Below are positions 13,943 to 27,300 of a stretch of 64,000 bases of DNA, one piece after another (position 1 is the first letter of the stretch; every line of letters starts with the position of its first letter). The stretch is from Gambelia wislizenii. Taxonomy: Eukaryota > Chordata > Lepidosauria > Squamata > Crotaphytidae. Location: positions 68,582,001 to 68,646,000 of the forward strand of contig JAUMIR010000003.1 in assembly GCA_030847615.1 (NCBI GenBank). The letters are read 5' to 3'. Position numbers and translations under genes: made by a program. The notes under the pieces were generated by a model. That model was not told the DNA's origin and made no database searches. It saw nothing but the letters and a program-made list of their open reading frames with translations.

Positions 13943-14749
13943 AACAGATGAACACACATGCAGAAAGGAGAGATGTAGTAGTGATGGGTGACTTCAACTA
14001 TTCTGATATTTGCTGGCAATCTAACTCAACCAAAACTTCAAGGTCTAGCAAATTCCTTACTTGCCTGGAACACAATTTCATGGTCCAAAGGTGGAAGAGG
14101 CAACAAGGGGGTCAGCTATTTTAGATCTAATCCTAACCAACAGAGATGACCTGGTTAATGGGGTGCAAGTGGTGGGATCCTTAGGTGAGAGTGCTCATGT
14201 TCTCCTGGAGTTTGTTATACAATGGAAAGGAGAAGCCAGGCATAGCCAGACACGCATTCTTGACTTTAGGAGAGCTGATTTCAATAAACTCAGGGAAATA
14301 CTGGGGGTGATCCCATGGTCAGGAATACTAAAAAAGAAGAGACCTCAAGAGGGATGGGACTTTCTCAAAAGGGAGATACTGAAGGCACAATTTCAAACAG
14401 TACCATTGAGGTAGAAAAATGGGAGGTGTCTCAAGAAACCAGGATGGATGACTAAAGAACTTTCAACGGAGCTAAGTTTTAAACGGGACATGTATAGAAA
14501 ATGGAAAAAGGAGGAAATCACCAAAGAAGAATTCAAACAGATAGCGAACAGGTGTAGGAGTAAAGTCAGAAAAGCTAAAGCGCAGAATGAGCTCAGGCTT
14601 GCTAGGGAGGTTAAGAACAATAAAAAGGGTTTTTTGGGGGTATGTCTGCAGCAAAAGGAGGGAGAAGGAAATGATAGGGCCACTACATGGAGAAGATGGC
14701 AAAATGCTAACAGGAGACAGAGAAAAGGCAGAATTACTCAACACCTTCT

Positions 14750-16325
14750 TTGCCTCAGTGTTTTAAGGGGGACCAACCTGAGAAGAATAGAACAGAGGAC
14801 ACAATAGGGGAAATCCAGCTCAGAATAAGCAAAGAGGTAGTACAGGAATACCTTCTTAATCTAAATGAATTTAAATCTCCAGGACCAGATGAACTACATC
14901 CAAGAGTATTAAAAGAGCTGGTAAATGTGATCTCAGAGCCATTGGCAATAATCTTTGAGAACTCTTGGAGAACAGGAGAAGTCCCAGCAGACTGGAGGAG
15001 GGCAAGCATTGTCCCCATCTTCAAAAAGGGGAAAAAAGAGGATCCCAACCATTATTGTCCAGTTAGTCTGACATCAATACCAGGGAAGATTCTAGAGCAG
15101 ATCATTAAACAGACAGTCTGTGAACATCTAGAAGGCAATGCCATAATCACAAAAAGTCAACATGGGTTTCAGAGAAACAAGTCATGCCAGACTAATCTGA
15201 TCTCTTTTTTAAAATAAAGTTTCCAGCTTGGTAGATGAAGGGAACACTGTGGACATCGCATACCTTGATTTCAGTAAGGCCTCTGACAAGGTTCCCCATG
15301 ACATTCTTGTAAACAAGTTTATAAAATGTGGGCTAGACAAGTTAACTGTTAAATGGATTTGTAATTGGTTGACCGGCAGAACCCAAAGGGTGCTCAGGAG
15401 TGGCTCCTCTTTGTCTTGGAAAGATGTGACCAGTGGGGTGCCACAGGGTTCTGTCCTGGGCCCAGTGCTATTCAACATTTTTATCAATGACTTGGATGAC
15501 GGAATAGAGGGTATGCTTATCAAGTTTGCAGATTACACCAAATTAGGAGGAGTAGCTAATACCCTAGAGGAGAGGATCAAAATTCAGAATGACTTGGATA
15601 GACTGGAGAGCTGGGCCAAAGCTAACAAAATGAAATTCAATACGGAGAAATGTAAAGTACTGCACTTAGGGCGGAAAAATGAAATGCATAGTTATAGGAT
15701 GGGAGAGACCTGACTGAACGAGACTATGTGCGAAAGGGATCTAGGAGTCCTAGTAGACCACAAGTTGAACATGAGTCAACAGTGTGATGCGGCAGCTAAA
15801 AAGGCCAATGCGATTTTGGGCTGTATCAATAGAAGTATAGTGTCTAGATCAAGGGAAGTAATAGTGCTGCTCTATTCTGCCTTGGTCAGACCTCACCTAG
15901 AATACTGTGTCCAGTTCTGGGCACCACAATTCAAAAAGGATATTGACAAATTGGAGCATGTCCAGAGAAGGGCAACTAAAATGGTGAAAGGTCTGGAAAC
16001 GATGCCTTATGAGAGACTTAGGGAGCTGGGTATGTTTAGCCTGGAAAAAAGACGGTTAAGAGGCAATATGATAGCCCTGTTTAAGTATTTGAAGGGATGT
16101 CACACTAAGGATGGAGCAGGCTTGTTTTCTGCTGCTCCAGAGACTAGAACACGGAGCAATGGATGCAAGCTCCAGGAACAGAGATTCCACCTCAACATTA
16201 GGAGGAACTTTTTGACAGTAAGAGCTGTTCGGCAGTGGAACACACTCCCTCGGAGCGTGGTGGGGTCTCCTTCCTTGGAGGTCTTTAAACAGAGGCTGGA
16301 TTTCCATCTGTTTGGGATGCTTTGA
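14750..16325 (+). pseudogene. CR1 ORF2 reverse transcriptase part (frameshifted)
   Basis: Three consecutive open stretches (14750-15217, 15228-15713, 15726-16325) carry RT blocks in order: SPGPDELHP, FKKGKKEDPNHYCPVSL, HGFQRNKSC, LDFSKASDKVPHD, SGVPQGSVLGP, IKFADYTKLGG, then the thumb region through [12 protein letters not shown] to the C-terminus. The catalytic FADD is FADY here (TAC at 15534-15536), and the usual SKAFDKV reads SKASDKV. The polymerase is inactive as read. Confidence 0.88.
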
Positions 16326-16719
16326 TCAAGATTTCCTGTGTGGCAGGGGGTTGGACTGGATGGCCCTCGTGGTCTCTTCCAACTCTACAATTCTATGATT
16401 CTATGATCACTTGCTCCGAATCTCCCAATGACATACCCCCTTGGATTAGTGAGGTCAGCAGACATACCTTTTGATAAGAATTAAAATTATTATATCTGTG
16501 GAGCGCAGGAATATAAGTCAGATCACTCCACTCTGCCAATCTAAGGTTGCAGCCATTTCTCCCATGCACGTCATCTGACACTTCTAAAGGAAGGCTATCT
16601 AAGCATGTCCTGTTGCCATCACTACAACTTGGTTATGCTCTACCAAAATGGCAGTTGGAATTTTCCTTTTGTGTTGTTGCTGCTGCTGCAGCCAGGTGCT
16701 CCTGACTCACAAAATGGCG

Positions 16720-16975
16720 GACGGAACATTCCGCAGGAGATCTAGCCACTACTGTGGCCGATTTCTCCTGGGTAACCACCTGGATGGCACTTTTAAACAG
16801 AGATCTTGCCACTACTGTGGCAGATTTCTCCCTTTTGGTTTGGCAGACAGCACCCTTAACAGGAGATTTCACCGCTACTGCAGATCCTTTCTCCTTCCTG
16901 GTAGGTCAGGCAGTGCCATGAGTCGGAGATTTTGCCACTACTGCAGCTTCTTTCTCCTTTTCGGAATGGGGTTTA
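16720..16975 (-). repeat. Tandem repeat of about 63 bp in DIRS-B ORF1 region
   Basis: The plus strand shows GCCACTACTGTGGC-AGATTTCTCC-type units about every 60-65 bp (near 16745, 16808, 16870 and 16932). On the minus strand they encode repeats of EKSATVVARSPxK. Confidence 0.7.
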
Positions 16976-17352
16976 TTGGTCTTTGGCCCTTTAAAAGCTT
17001 TAGCTGCTGCTGCAGTCTTTGATACCTTATTTGCCTTGGTATCAGATAGTGAACACCTTGCCGTTTGTTTTTTGTCAGCCTTTGAGTTCTCTTTAACAGA
17101 CTCCTTTGATTTTGAATCTCATACTGCTTTTCCAGACATTCCCTCCGTTTCACTCTCATTAGATGACAGAAAAATCTTTCTTAGCTCTTCTTATCTTAAT
17201 TCTTCAGAAGTGCACCTTACAGGTAGCTGTTTTTCCTTTTGTGATTCCCCTTGCCGTAGTATACTAATCTGATCTCCTTTCAATTGCCCCTAATTATAAC
17301 TATCTAACTTGAATTAATCTTATCCCAATTAGTAGCTAACTCTGGAGGAGAG

Positions 17353-17626
17353 GGAGCCCTGGTGGCGCAGTGGTTAAATGCCAGTACTGCAAGCCACCAA
17401 GTTGCAAGTTCGATTCCAGCAGGCTCCAAGGTTCACTCAGCCTTCCATCCTTTCGTAGGTCAGTAAATTGAGTACCCAGCTTGTGGGGGCAATTAGCTAA
17501 CACACATTGGAAACTGTTTAACGTAGTGTAGATGTGTAAATAGCTATTGCTTAAAACAATTTATAAGCCGCTCTGACAGCCTTGTGGCTGAAGAGCGGGG
17601 TATAAATAACTAAATAAAAAAAAATA
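17353..17626 (+). mobile_element. tRNA-derived SINE, copy 2 (nested in DIRS-B)
   Basis: It has the same head (GAGCCCTGGTGGCGCAGTGG), B box (AAGTTCGATTCC), body and ATAAATAA-type tail as the copy at 1005-1286. It lies just inside the right inverted terminal repeat of DIRS-B. Confidence 0.85.
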
Positions 17627-17639
17627 TATGCTTCAGGTT

Positions 17640-17781
17640 AGCAGGCAGGAAAATAAAAACTGAAGGAGGGGTTCTAACAGTTTAAACTGTAAAAAGAACT
17701 TAGAACTCCTGCATACTCAGGTTAGCACGCAGGGATAAACCCACAGGTAATGGATTGATCCTCCGTGCTATCCCGAGAATG
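17640..17781. repeat. DIRS-B right inverted terminal repeat
   Basis: It is the reverse complement of about 11280-11400. Shared blocks include GAACTTAGAACTCCTGCATA, GCAGGGATAAACCCA and TGGATTGATCCTCC. Confidence 0.8.
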
Positions 17782-17785
17782 GGTA

Positions 17786-20700
17786 TACTACTACAAAGTG
17801 TGAAGTGACAACATGCTTTTTTTACCAAGTGTTGATGAAAGGACTAGGAGGCTTGTCCTCATTTCCTAGCTAAGCCACATACGTACTCTATATAAGATGC
17901 ATTCTTTACTAAAATAAAAGTCTGCTGTTTGGTTTCCTACTTAAAGAACATATGCGTCAACCATTCTTCTGTTTCTACCTTCATATTCCCAAACACTTTC
18001 TACTTGGTCTCCTCAAAAACCATTTGAAGTTAACAAATCTGGATAAGATTAAGAGATCTGTGCCAATGCGCATACAGGAAAGATTCCCTTGGTGTATAAA
18101 ATAGCAGCCTTATGCATTGATCTGATGTGAGGAACTTCAGCTTCAGGTCTGAAAGCCAATTTTCTACCCCAGGACACCCTGGGGCTGTTTGGACTGCCAA
18201 AAATGGGAGTGGAAACAGAAAACTAGATATGGGTAGAAGCCCACTTCTGTTTTTAATGTTTTAAAAAATTAAACAGAATAATGCTGCAATCTTTTCAAAA
18301 GGAATATTGCTGCTCCTGGAAATTTCCAGGAGAGGCAGTTTGCTTTTGTTTTTGACATAAATGGGGTAATGGGGACCACAGAACAGCCCCAAGGCCACAT
18401 TTTGCCCACTCCTGCACTAATCTGAAGACTAAGAAATACAATAGGTATGAGGAACTAAACCTGGCATGCTGTAACAGTAAATCATTCCACTTATGTGTGG
18501 GGAGCACACATAAGCCTACTGTCCTCTGCATGCTTAAATTCCCTGGATATTTCATATACATAGGACTATGATGAAAATGACAGTGGCAAAATGATGTGGT
18601 CCATCATAGGTTTTAAATTCTAATTAGCATGAAAGCATAATCATAATAAGTACTGGTTTGTACTTAAAAAAAAACAACAGGAAACTGAATGGGCAAGTGT
18701 TTACCTACTTCATCCAACGGCACCATAAACACATATTGTTTGAAAGAAGGAGTACACATATATTGACATTACCATGTATATTTTTCAAGACCCCTTTTCT
18801 TTAAACATAGCAGGATTATATGATTTGTAGTTTAATCACTTTTTCCCCCTTCAGTTAAAATATTTCCTTCATTCTGCTGGCATTGTTTAGACATAATTTT
18901 CAGTACCCAGTTGGCAATTCTATAAATTCCCAAAAGATCTTGAAAAGATCAACTTCTTTTTAAAAAGTTAATTATATACAACATCACATCAAATTTTCCT
19001 AAACATTCACTTATTCCCTTAATATTTTTTGATGCAAGATAGGCAACTACAATCACACTGGACATATGAGCCTGCAAACACATGAGGTACACTGGCTTTT
19101 ATTCCATGCATCTGTTTTGATAGTCAGTCTTGTTCCCAATTGTTATACACGTTCAATACAAAAACAAAAACAAAATCAAGTTTGCCTCAGGAAGCCATAG
19201 AATAGGAGATGAAATGATCATTTCATATGACATGTAAACCAATAATTCCCACTAACCAAAAGCCACCACACTGATTGTGCCATAGCTGGAGCCAGTAATT
19301 AAGAATATATTATAAGAGTAGCAAAAATATCCTAAAGAAGTCACTTGCCTCCCAAGCTGTCTGTTTTGCATTGCTTACTCCAAATATGATTTGAGTTTGC
19401 TGTGCCATTACTCACAAACCCTTATAATATTGTAATGCCCTTGCACAAAACAGTCATAACATAGCAAGAAGATTTACTCCTGGTAATTGCACACATGGCA
19501 TACTCTCTCATAATCTGAATGAGATGTGGCGGGGGTGGGTAGGTGTTGTCTATGGCTTTCAGTTAAAAAGAGTTCTAAGACTAAATTCCACACTCTGGAG
19601 TGAAGAATCATTTATTCCTTTAATCCCTAAGATGCTATGAGAGTTAACACAAGACAACTACTTTCTTCCCTAGAATAATGCACTTCTTGTTGGTGTACTA
19701 AGAAAACATTTCTTGTGCTAGCTTGACAGTGTTTTCTACGAAAAAGAAAACTACAACACAGTGTGTATCTCTCAGAACCAGTATTGCTAACTTCCATTAG
19801 TTCTGACATGTCTTGGAATACTTAGTGCTTTGGAGTGTTGTTCCCAGAGAAGAAAGGAGGTATAGGTAGTACCTTTTATTGGACCTACAGAACATAGCAG
19901 GCTCTTAAAAACCCAAAGTCACACAAATACCTGAGAGTCTGTTTCCATATTAAAAAGTGTTTAGCCCTCACACTTAAGAGAATATCTTAAAAACATAATC
20001 TGCATACTCTAGAACATTAACTATTTAAAACAGGAATGGTCAACCTGCAGCCCCACATCTAATTTCAAAAGCCCTCTGCAAGTGATCAGTTCAGGTTCCA
20101 GCCTGCCTAGGTAGGAAGGGAAGGGAAGGAGAAAGAGAAAGTGGGTAGTGAAAACAGAGGGGGTAGGCACACCTATTTTTTGTTCCACACTCCTCTACCA
20201 TAAGTTTCAGAGCACTGACTGCCAAGATACAATCTTCAACAGAAAAGTTTTCCCACCCTGATTTAAAATTCATCTCTGTTAGAGTAGATATGAAAAGAGC
20301 ACATTAATCATAATTCACATTTTACAGTTACTAATTCTACCCTCTTTGAAGCAGAACATATGGAGTATTTTGTTATAAATGCACTATGCCACATCTCTGC
20401 TTAGAGCCATGTTACATGTTATTTCACTGAAAATGCCATCCCTGCAACAAGTTCTTCCAGACAAAACACAACACAATGAGTTATCTGCCCTGACAGTGGC
20501 AGCTAACAACATGGAGGGAAGATCAAGAAATTCACAATGTGATGCTACTGCATCATTCAGGAAGCGCTACAACCTAAGTATTATAAAAAAAAGGTGTGGG
20601 GGCAGAATTCATTACAACAATGTCATTTTCAGCTACATCCTCTGATGGCCGTAACATGCAGCCCAGATCACAATTTACCTATTTCAGCAATACCATTTTT

Positions 20701-23700
20701 TAAATTTAACATGGAAAATGTAATCGATTTAGCTTAGTTTGCAATCTAACTATGAACATTCTGCACCCATGAGATTTAATTTGTTCAAATCTTCAAAATT
20801 GTGCCTTTAGGAGGTTCTGAAAGCTGAGAGCTAGTAACACAGAGGTAACAGCATGGGAAAAGATAGGATTACTTGTCTCAATTATGCTTAAAACTTCAGT
20901 TGAACACTTCTCCCCCCACCCCACCTGCTTACCTCTGAAAGGAACCTGTTCAACCTAATCTGGACAAAAGGAAATATTTATGAAAAAATCTTCTCCAGTT
21001 AATCAGTAGCATACATGATGCCTATTTGATTGTTTGAAATGTTCTATAGCTGAATTTAGTCTATCCATTTTAACTTCCCCCACCCACATTATTAGGGCCA
21101 AGAATTCACTAGATTTCTTCAATCCAATTCCCTTGAACCCCTGAATTCTTGGGAATGGTTGAAGTAAAAACTGGTTCACTTGTTTTTAAGTGTCTAGGGA
21201 AAACACAAGACACACATTGATGAGAATGTATGTCTTCGGAAACTCTGGTTGCCAAAGACACATCATAGTGAATTTACCAAACTTTCAAATAGTCTCTTAA
21301 ACAATTACATGCAGAATGGCACCTGTCGATGCAAGATATGTGCAAATAACAAACAACCAATTCACTGCCAAACATAATGGAGACCATTAAATCAGACACT
21401 GTTCTCCACTAATGTAGAGACTCCCTCTGGGGCTGGGGGAGGCTGTAGTTCAGTGTTAAATTACATGCTTTGCATGCATAAGAATCTAGATCCAATTTCT
21501 CCATTTAAAAGGATTGTGTGGAATTCCTTTGCTCAAGACCCAGAGAACTCTTGCCAGTCCAAGTTGACAGTTCTATATTAGTATGAAACGCCTCAAAGAG
21601 AGATGTGGAAAAAGTCAGCATTGAAATAACAATGCCAAGTACATTATAGTGGCAAAAGCAGCACGCAACATCTGGTCATTCTTGAACCATCCTTCACTTT
21701 GCTGTATTTTTTAAAATATCTTGCAAATAACACACTCAGCTAGCCATGGGCTGTTCAATCTTAAATCTTTATGCCATCAAATGAAAGCATCTTTAGTTTA
21801 CTACCAAATAGTCTCCTTGCTTGCAAATGTTGTTTAAAAACCAGTTACTAATTTAGAGACACTAATTTATCAGCCTTGTAAGACACCCATACTATGAATG
21901 TGTTAGTAATAATAAAGCAGAATGGCCAAAAAGAATGGTGCAAATTTCGAAAAAGAAATATGTGAAGGTTTAAGATAACTGTTAATTGACTTTAGATGAT
22001 ACAAAAAAGGCAAGCCTTTCCAAAAGAAGCACCAAGTTGTGTGTCTGAGTTGCGTGCATTTGACAGGAGCAGAAATATGCTGTTGTCCCATGGTTTGGCC
22101 CATGTATTAGAGGAATGACATTTATTGGAGTGTCGAATAAGCAGAATCTATGGACCCTCACAAAATTTGCTCTCAACCTACATATAATTAGGCAAAAAAC
22201 ATGGGCTGTCAAGAACAACTTAGTTCAAAATGGGCACAGCTCCAATCAGTCTGACATAAGCATAAAACTCACAGTATTTTTCTTTTTAGCAGAAGAAAAT
22301 GATATTTCATGTGAACAGGGCTTATTCATTTTACTTTAGTCTGATATTTCACAGTGTTCTGGAGTGCAGCTGGGAAACTAAAGCATACCATGATATTATA
22401 GAATCTGTATCCACACTATTTTACACTCCATGCACATGCAGCCCCGGTACTCATTCAACTTGCTTGTACTGACCTACTGCATGTCTTGTCCACAGGCTGT
22501 GCAATCAACAAAATTAAGAAATACCCTGGCTCCTGCTACCTCTGGCATAAGGAGCCACAGAGCAACTGAACACAAACCAGTATATTGTGCTACAATAAAC
22601 CCTGCCTTTAATCTACAGAAATTATAATAAATAATGACATAATTTATCATCCATGTAGTCCAGCTACAACATTTCAAAAATATGGAATAATTTAACTCAT
22701 ACAATACTGTTCTCTTCATTAGTAAAGAATTTCCCTTCATTCTGTCACTAGGCTATTGATTTTTTTAAAAATGAAATCAAATGTAAACAAACAGTAGCAA
22801 AACATGCAACCCATCCTTGCCCTTCATTTTGGGGGTGGGGTGAGGGGTGCAACTGGTACTCACAATCTTAAATATGAATCCTCCTATGCTACAATTTTAC
22901 ACTCCACATAAAGAGCCTTTCTTCCCTGAATGTAATTAACTAGACACAATGGGGGCACAACCAAGATTATTATTCACACTTTGGTTATAAAACCAAATTA
23001 AAATATTTAGTGTTTTTGTGTTGTTCTTCTTAGATATTTCAGTTAAAGGAACTGTGATTATAAACCCCCATGAGTTGCTTAGGAAGAATGAGGTATTGCA
23101 GAAGGAAGGTGGAATTTATCTTTCTCTTAAGAAAGGCAAACATCTTGGGTCCTCTTCAGTCCAAAATCCACCACTATGGACATATGGCTTAGGTTCCCTC
23201 AGAAGAGCATTCTCCACCAACGAAGAGCATTCTCCACTCATTGCCACATTTCAAATGTTACTTTGCATCAAGCCTAACAGATTTCCAATGCCTCCCTACA
23301 AGAACAGCAGTAGACAAGCAGTAGGGAGGCTAGTAGTGTGATCCAGGCCAGACTATTCCCCTAGCTTCAGTCAAGGACAATACTCCCATTTTGTGTCCTA
23401 ACATAATGCCAGCTATAGTAAGAACAGTTCCAGTTTATTCCTCTAAAACAGTTTGCGGGATGTTTAGAATATGGTTTCCATGGCTTATTAATTCTTGATC
23501 TTTAACACCAATTTGATCGATTTAACTTAAGGAAGCAAACAAATGTAAATGAAAGGAAGATAACTAAGCAAAACAGCATCTCCACTGGTTTCTATTCACC
23601 AGCCACTTCATGCTGTATTTCTGATCTCACAACGGCATGGTGATGGTGAAAAATGCTGGAGAGACACTGTGACGAGAATACAGTTGCAAGATGTCACAAC

Positions 23701-24279
23701 CAACCAATATGAATTAAAAAACAAGCATGGTTAACACTCACTCTCACATGCTAGGAAAACAAAGAGTCAAATACGCCTTTCCAGGATTTCCTTTTAAAAA
23801 ACATTGTGCTGGTTACACTGATGACATTTGTTCACAGATTACTCCAGCTTCTCTTGCATCAAATGTGCAGAAGTCATTGCATTCATCTTCTTTTGTTTCT
23901 AGCACTTCAGAGCCACCTGGCCTTGTCCATGTCACAGCAGCAGCACTGGATCCCACACATCCCATCTAAGACTCAAGAAGATTATTCTCCTTCACAGGCT
24001 TGCCTTCTGAACTTTTTTTTTTTTTTTTGCAACCAGTTATTTTGTCTTCAGTGTAAAAAGTGTTAAAATGTCAAAAATATGATACAATAGCTCAAATATT
24101 CAATAAAATACATCCCTGCCATTCATGACTGAAATGCTCACTGGGAGCCCAATTTGTCAGAACATTTCTCCAAAAATTCAAGTTATTGCAAAACATTTGG
24201 GTGAAAGGGTAAAAAAACAACAGGAATGATGAGAGATTCTTGGAGGAATCAATGACTTAGGGAGGGGAGAGAGTCATCT
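17786..24279 (-). other. Region 3' of the MAP3K13 stop: possible long 3' UTR plus intergenic sequence
   Basis: No coding exon was seen. Apart from one SINE remnant (21433-21560) the region is poor in recognisable repeats, in contrast to its surroundings, which would suit a long 3' UTR. Minus-strand AATAAA signals lie at 23434-23439, 22121-22126, 19875-19880, 19611-19616 and 19098-19103. Which of them is used cannot be told from sequence alone. Confidence 0.45.
21433..21560 (+). mobile_element. Degraded tRNA-derived SINE with GGCTGTAG head
   Basis: The sequence GAGGCTGTAGTTCAGTGTTA, then ATGCTTTGCATGCATAAGA and a decayed B box, then CAAGACCCAGAGAACTCTTG and CCAGTCCAAGTTGACAG follows the order of a well-known squamate SINE family. 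It is diverged and 3'-truncated. Confidence 0.6.
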
Positions 24280-24381
24280 TTACAAGGTTGCAGAGCTGCA
24301 CACTTTATTGGTCCTCACAGTGGCATCAGAGCATTCTCCATCTGAAGAGTCACCACCTGATTCTCCAAACTCCCCAGGATT
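24280..24381 (-). CDS. MAP3K13: MAP3K13 last coding exon with stop TAA
   Basis: Residues 914-946: [20 protein letters not shown] and [13 protein letters not shown], followed by TAA at 24280-24282. The acceptor is TTTCTGATGCAG. The mammalian protein ends very similarly. Confidence 0.95.
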   Translation of the reverse strand, partial: NPGEFGESGGDSSDGECSDATVRTNKVCSSATL

Positions 24382-27300
24382 CTGCATCAGAAAGCAAAGG
24401 AAACAATTAAAATTATATATTGGCACTTCACTTTCTTCTGCAACTACAACAGTCCTTCTCAATACAAACCTGAAGAATATGCATAAGGCCTTTGAGAAAT
24501 GCTGATGTGGGGAACATTCAAATCTTTGATTCTCAAGCTATAGTCCCAAGAACTCTGTACCAATGATTTATGAGAATGTACATCTCAAACCTTAGCTTCT
24601 TGAGAATCTGATCTATACAGTGAATTACCATGCTGCAATCAAAACCAAATTTTGCTATGCAGAGTAATCACAGACTTGTTGTTGAGTCCTTCAGTAAAAG
24701 CTTTAGGAAAACTATAGAATTTGCAGGGTGAAATATGGCCACTTGCTGAAAGAGGCTTCCGTAGTAATTGATGTTTTACAATTTATTAAGAAATGCTGTA
24801 CAATTATATGCCAAAACACTCCTTTTTATTTCAGAACTGTTTTTTATATTCTATTCAAGGTGAGTGAATGGTTCTTCTTTTCTGCACCTATAGAAACACA
24901 GCAGGTCATGAAGAGATGCTAGTTTTCTTTCTACAAGAATTTTTAACACTGGAAAATATTCAAACATACAATTCCACATTGTATTATGAATTGGTATACT
25001 CTCAGGGAGTCTGTACAAAATGATTTTTCTGATTGTGCAACTAGTTATGCTTGCCTTTTAAAAAAATCACAAAGCTCTAAAAGAAAGTTGATAACTCTAA
25101 AGGAAGAATAATGTTTGTCTCCCTCTCTGCTCTCTTTTCATTGGCAGGCAAAGACCTTTTTATTTAAAACAGGCCTTCTAGCTTTTAACTGGTGGTAGCA
25201 AAATGATTTTTTAATGGTGTGTACTTTATTTTTACCTTTACTATGCTATGAATGTGTTTTTGAGTTTTAAATGTTTTAACTTGATTTTCTTGTTTGATTG
25301 GGTTTTTTGCATCATATATTGTTTTAGCTATATTCTATTTTAACTTACATTGTAAGCTTGGATCCCATATCAGCAGAAAAGTGGGATATGAATGAATTAA
25401 TGGAAGGAAGGAAGGAACTTTAGAGAAGGAAGGAAGGAAAGAAGGATGGAGCTTTAGAGTAGCAAGGAGAAGAAAAATGATGAATGAAGATATCTAATCA
25501 AATGTGACTCCTTTGTTCAATAGTGAAGTGCAACATTATTTCTTATTTATACAATCTATTCTGTTCATAGTAATGTTGCTGAGTTGAACATCTTACTAAA
25601 TTATTGATTTACACAATAAAACTATGATTCTATGATTTTTTAGATCCATAAAATACAATCCTGTCCTATTCAAAGGATCAATTCCTGACAGCCTGTCATG
25701 GTAGATGTTTAAAAGCTCCAGCAACACAGCCCAGCTTTGGCTCTCATCCTGGACAAGAAATTGGCTCAGTGAAACTGGAAAAACTTGAGATCTTGGAGCC
25801 CTCATGATAGAGAGAAGGATGTGATAGCCTTTCTCTAATGTAATCCATCACTAGCATCAATTAATTATCATTATATTCAACATAATGATCTGTTACACCA
25901 GTGACTTGTTCTAGCTACAGCTAATTGCAAATCTGCTTGAGCCCTGAGTGGATCAGACCTCAGTTTAAGACACCACTCTCCACACCTCCCATGGAGGGGA
26001 ATACAGTGCCCAAAGAGAAGACTTGCAATATGTGCAAATGCCCAGTATCCAAGTTTTGCACTATACTGTATAAATAGAGGGTAGTGAAGCTTGAAAGATG
26101 GAACTGCAGCTATGGAATGGCCATAGCACTGAGCATTTCCCAGCTTATGCAGGAGTGCCAATATTCCACTGAGGATACACATCAAAGAATTTCACATGAA
26201 CATGGCTGCAGCTCTCTATAGGCTAATAACTGATGAGGACAAATTTAAAATTGGTGGCAACCAATTTAATCAGTTGGGCTATGAATTAAAGGTGGATTTG
26301 TTCATTTTTTAAAGCTATTTTGTCAGATGCTAATAAAAAAATGCATAAGGTGGCCCTTCATCCTCATGAGTGATACCTGTTCTTGATTAAGTAGTATTGG
26401 CTTACACTTTCCCTCTCCAAGATCTCAAAAGCCTACCACTGAGATTTTAATAATATGTAAATCAGTGTAAACATCATTCCTAAAGGGATGTTTCTCATCC
26501 CCCACTCTCCCTTGTAGCCTCCTCTGCTCCCTGTTCCCACCCATAAAAAGCCTTTCTGAAGGGTCAGAGAACTCTCCTGAACAATATGGACTGTGGAGGC
26601 ACAGAAACCAATCAACATCAGACATGGAACCTAAGATAACTTTAAAGTTAACCGAAGGAAAGTTTTCTTCCCTTCCTCCCCACAAGAGTTCCACCCAACA
26701 GTGTCCAAGAGGCCCCTCGGATTCTTCAGAGAGGATTTTTTGCTGGCTACAGGGGGAGAAAGTGATGGGGAAATTTCTTTCTATGAACTTCTTTAAGTTA
26801 AATTATCTGAGGATCTACAATAATAGGAAAATCAAATAATTTAAGACATGATTGATAAAAACTAAAATGCTTTAAATAGTTGACATCACTAGTTTCCAAC
26901 CAGCAGTTAATTTTTCATCCACATAAACAAAGGGAGGGTGGTGCTGACCTCATATCCATGCTCCTCTGAACACAACTTGCCAAATGACATCTGTGTTTTC
27001 ACTCTGCGTACAGCACTCTCCTTATCTGAAAGACCATCAGACTGAGTAGATATCTCAATAGGAATTTCTGGAGTCTGGGACAGCATGTCATCCAGCTTGT
27101 CAACCAACTGAGCTTCCTTCCTGTTGGTAAGCTCATCTGGACTGTTGGAATGGTCACTGGTATTACCTTCCTCTCCATCAGACACAGAGAGATTTTCAGA
27201 GCTGAAAGTTGAGTAGGACTGACAGCTACTGATACAGCGGTGTGGTCTGCAAATGCATAGGCATGTTAATTGGTTTGACTTTATTCAAAAGCTGCAACTG

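Larger units (their letters stand above)
13080..16406 (+). mobile_element. CR1 (chicken repeat 1-type) LINE, nested in DIRS-B
   Basis: The 5'-truncated ORF1 retains an SGNH/GDSL-esterase-like end (HVGTNDTARHS and DGVHLTTVGRN). ORF2 follows with an APE endonuclease (TNAQSMGNKQDELELL, GITETWWDESHD, VMGDFNY) and a reverse transcriptase ([49 protein letters not shown]). The 3' end is canonical CR1: GGTTGGACTGGATGGCCCTC followed by ATTCTATGATTCTATGAT. ORF2 is split over several frames, so the copy is dead. The 5' edge is placed by loss of DIRS similarity between about 12990 and 13085. Confidence 0.93.
11222..17781 (-). mobile_element. DIRS-like retrotransposon B, internally deleted with nested insertions
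   Basis: Inverted terminal repeats are at about 11280-11400 and 17640-17781 (shared blocks: GCAGGAGTTCTAAGTTCTTT, ACAGTTTAAACCA-like, CCCTCCT..CTCCTTCAGTTTT). An internal complementary region at 11555-11650 mirrors the ends. Recognisable inside are the recombinase C-terminus (11723-11920), an ORF1 block (12270-12990) and the ORF1 N-terminal region with tandem repeats (16430-17340). RT, RNase H and most of the recombinase are absent, so the copy suffered a large deletion. A CR1 LINE, a SINE and possibly a solo LTR are inserted in it. Confidence 0.8.

Noticed and set aside
24001..24030. T-run as a possible end of a processed retrocopy
   Set aside because: No coding similarity was found on the minus strand next to it; it may simply be a poly(A)/(T) tract.
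25618..25640. CTATGATTCTATGAT, which looks like a CR1 3' end
   Set aside because: Only about 15 bases, with no CR1 sequence next to it. Too short to call.
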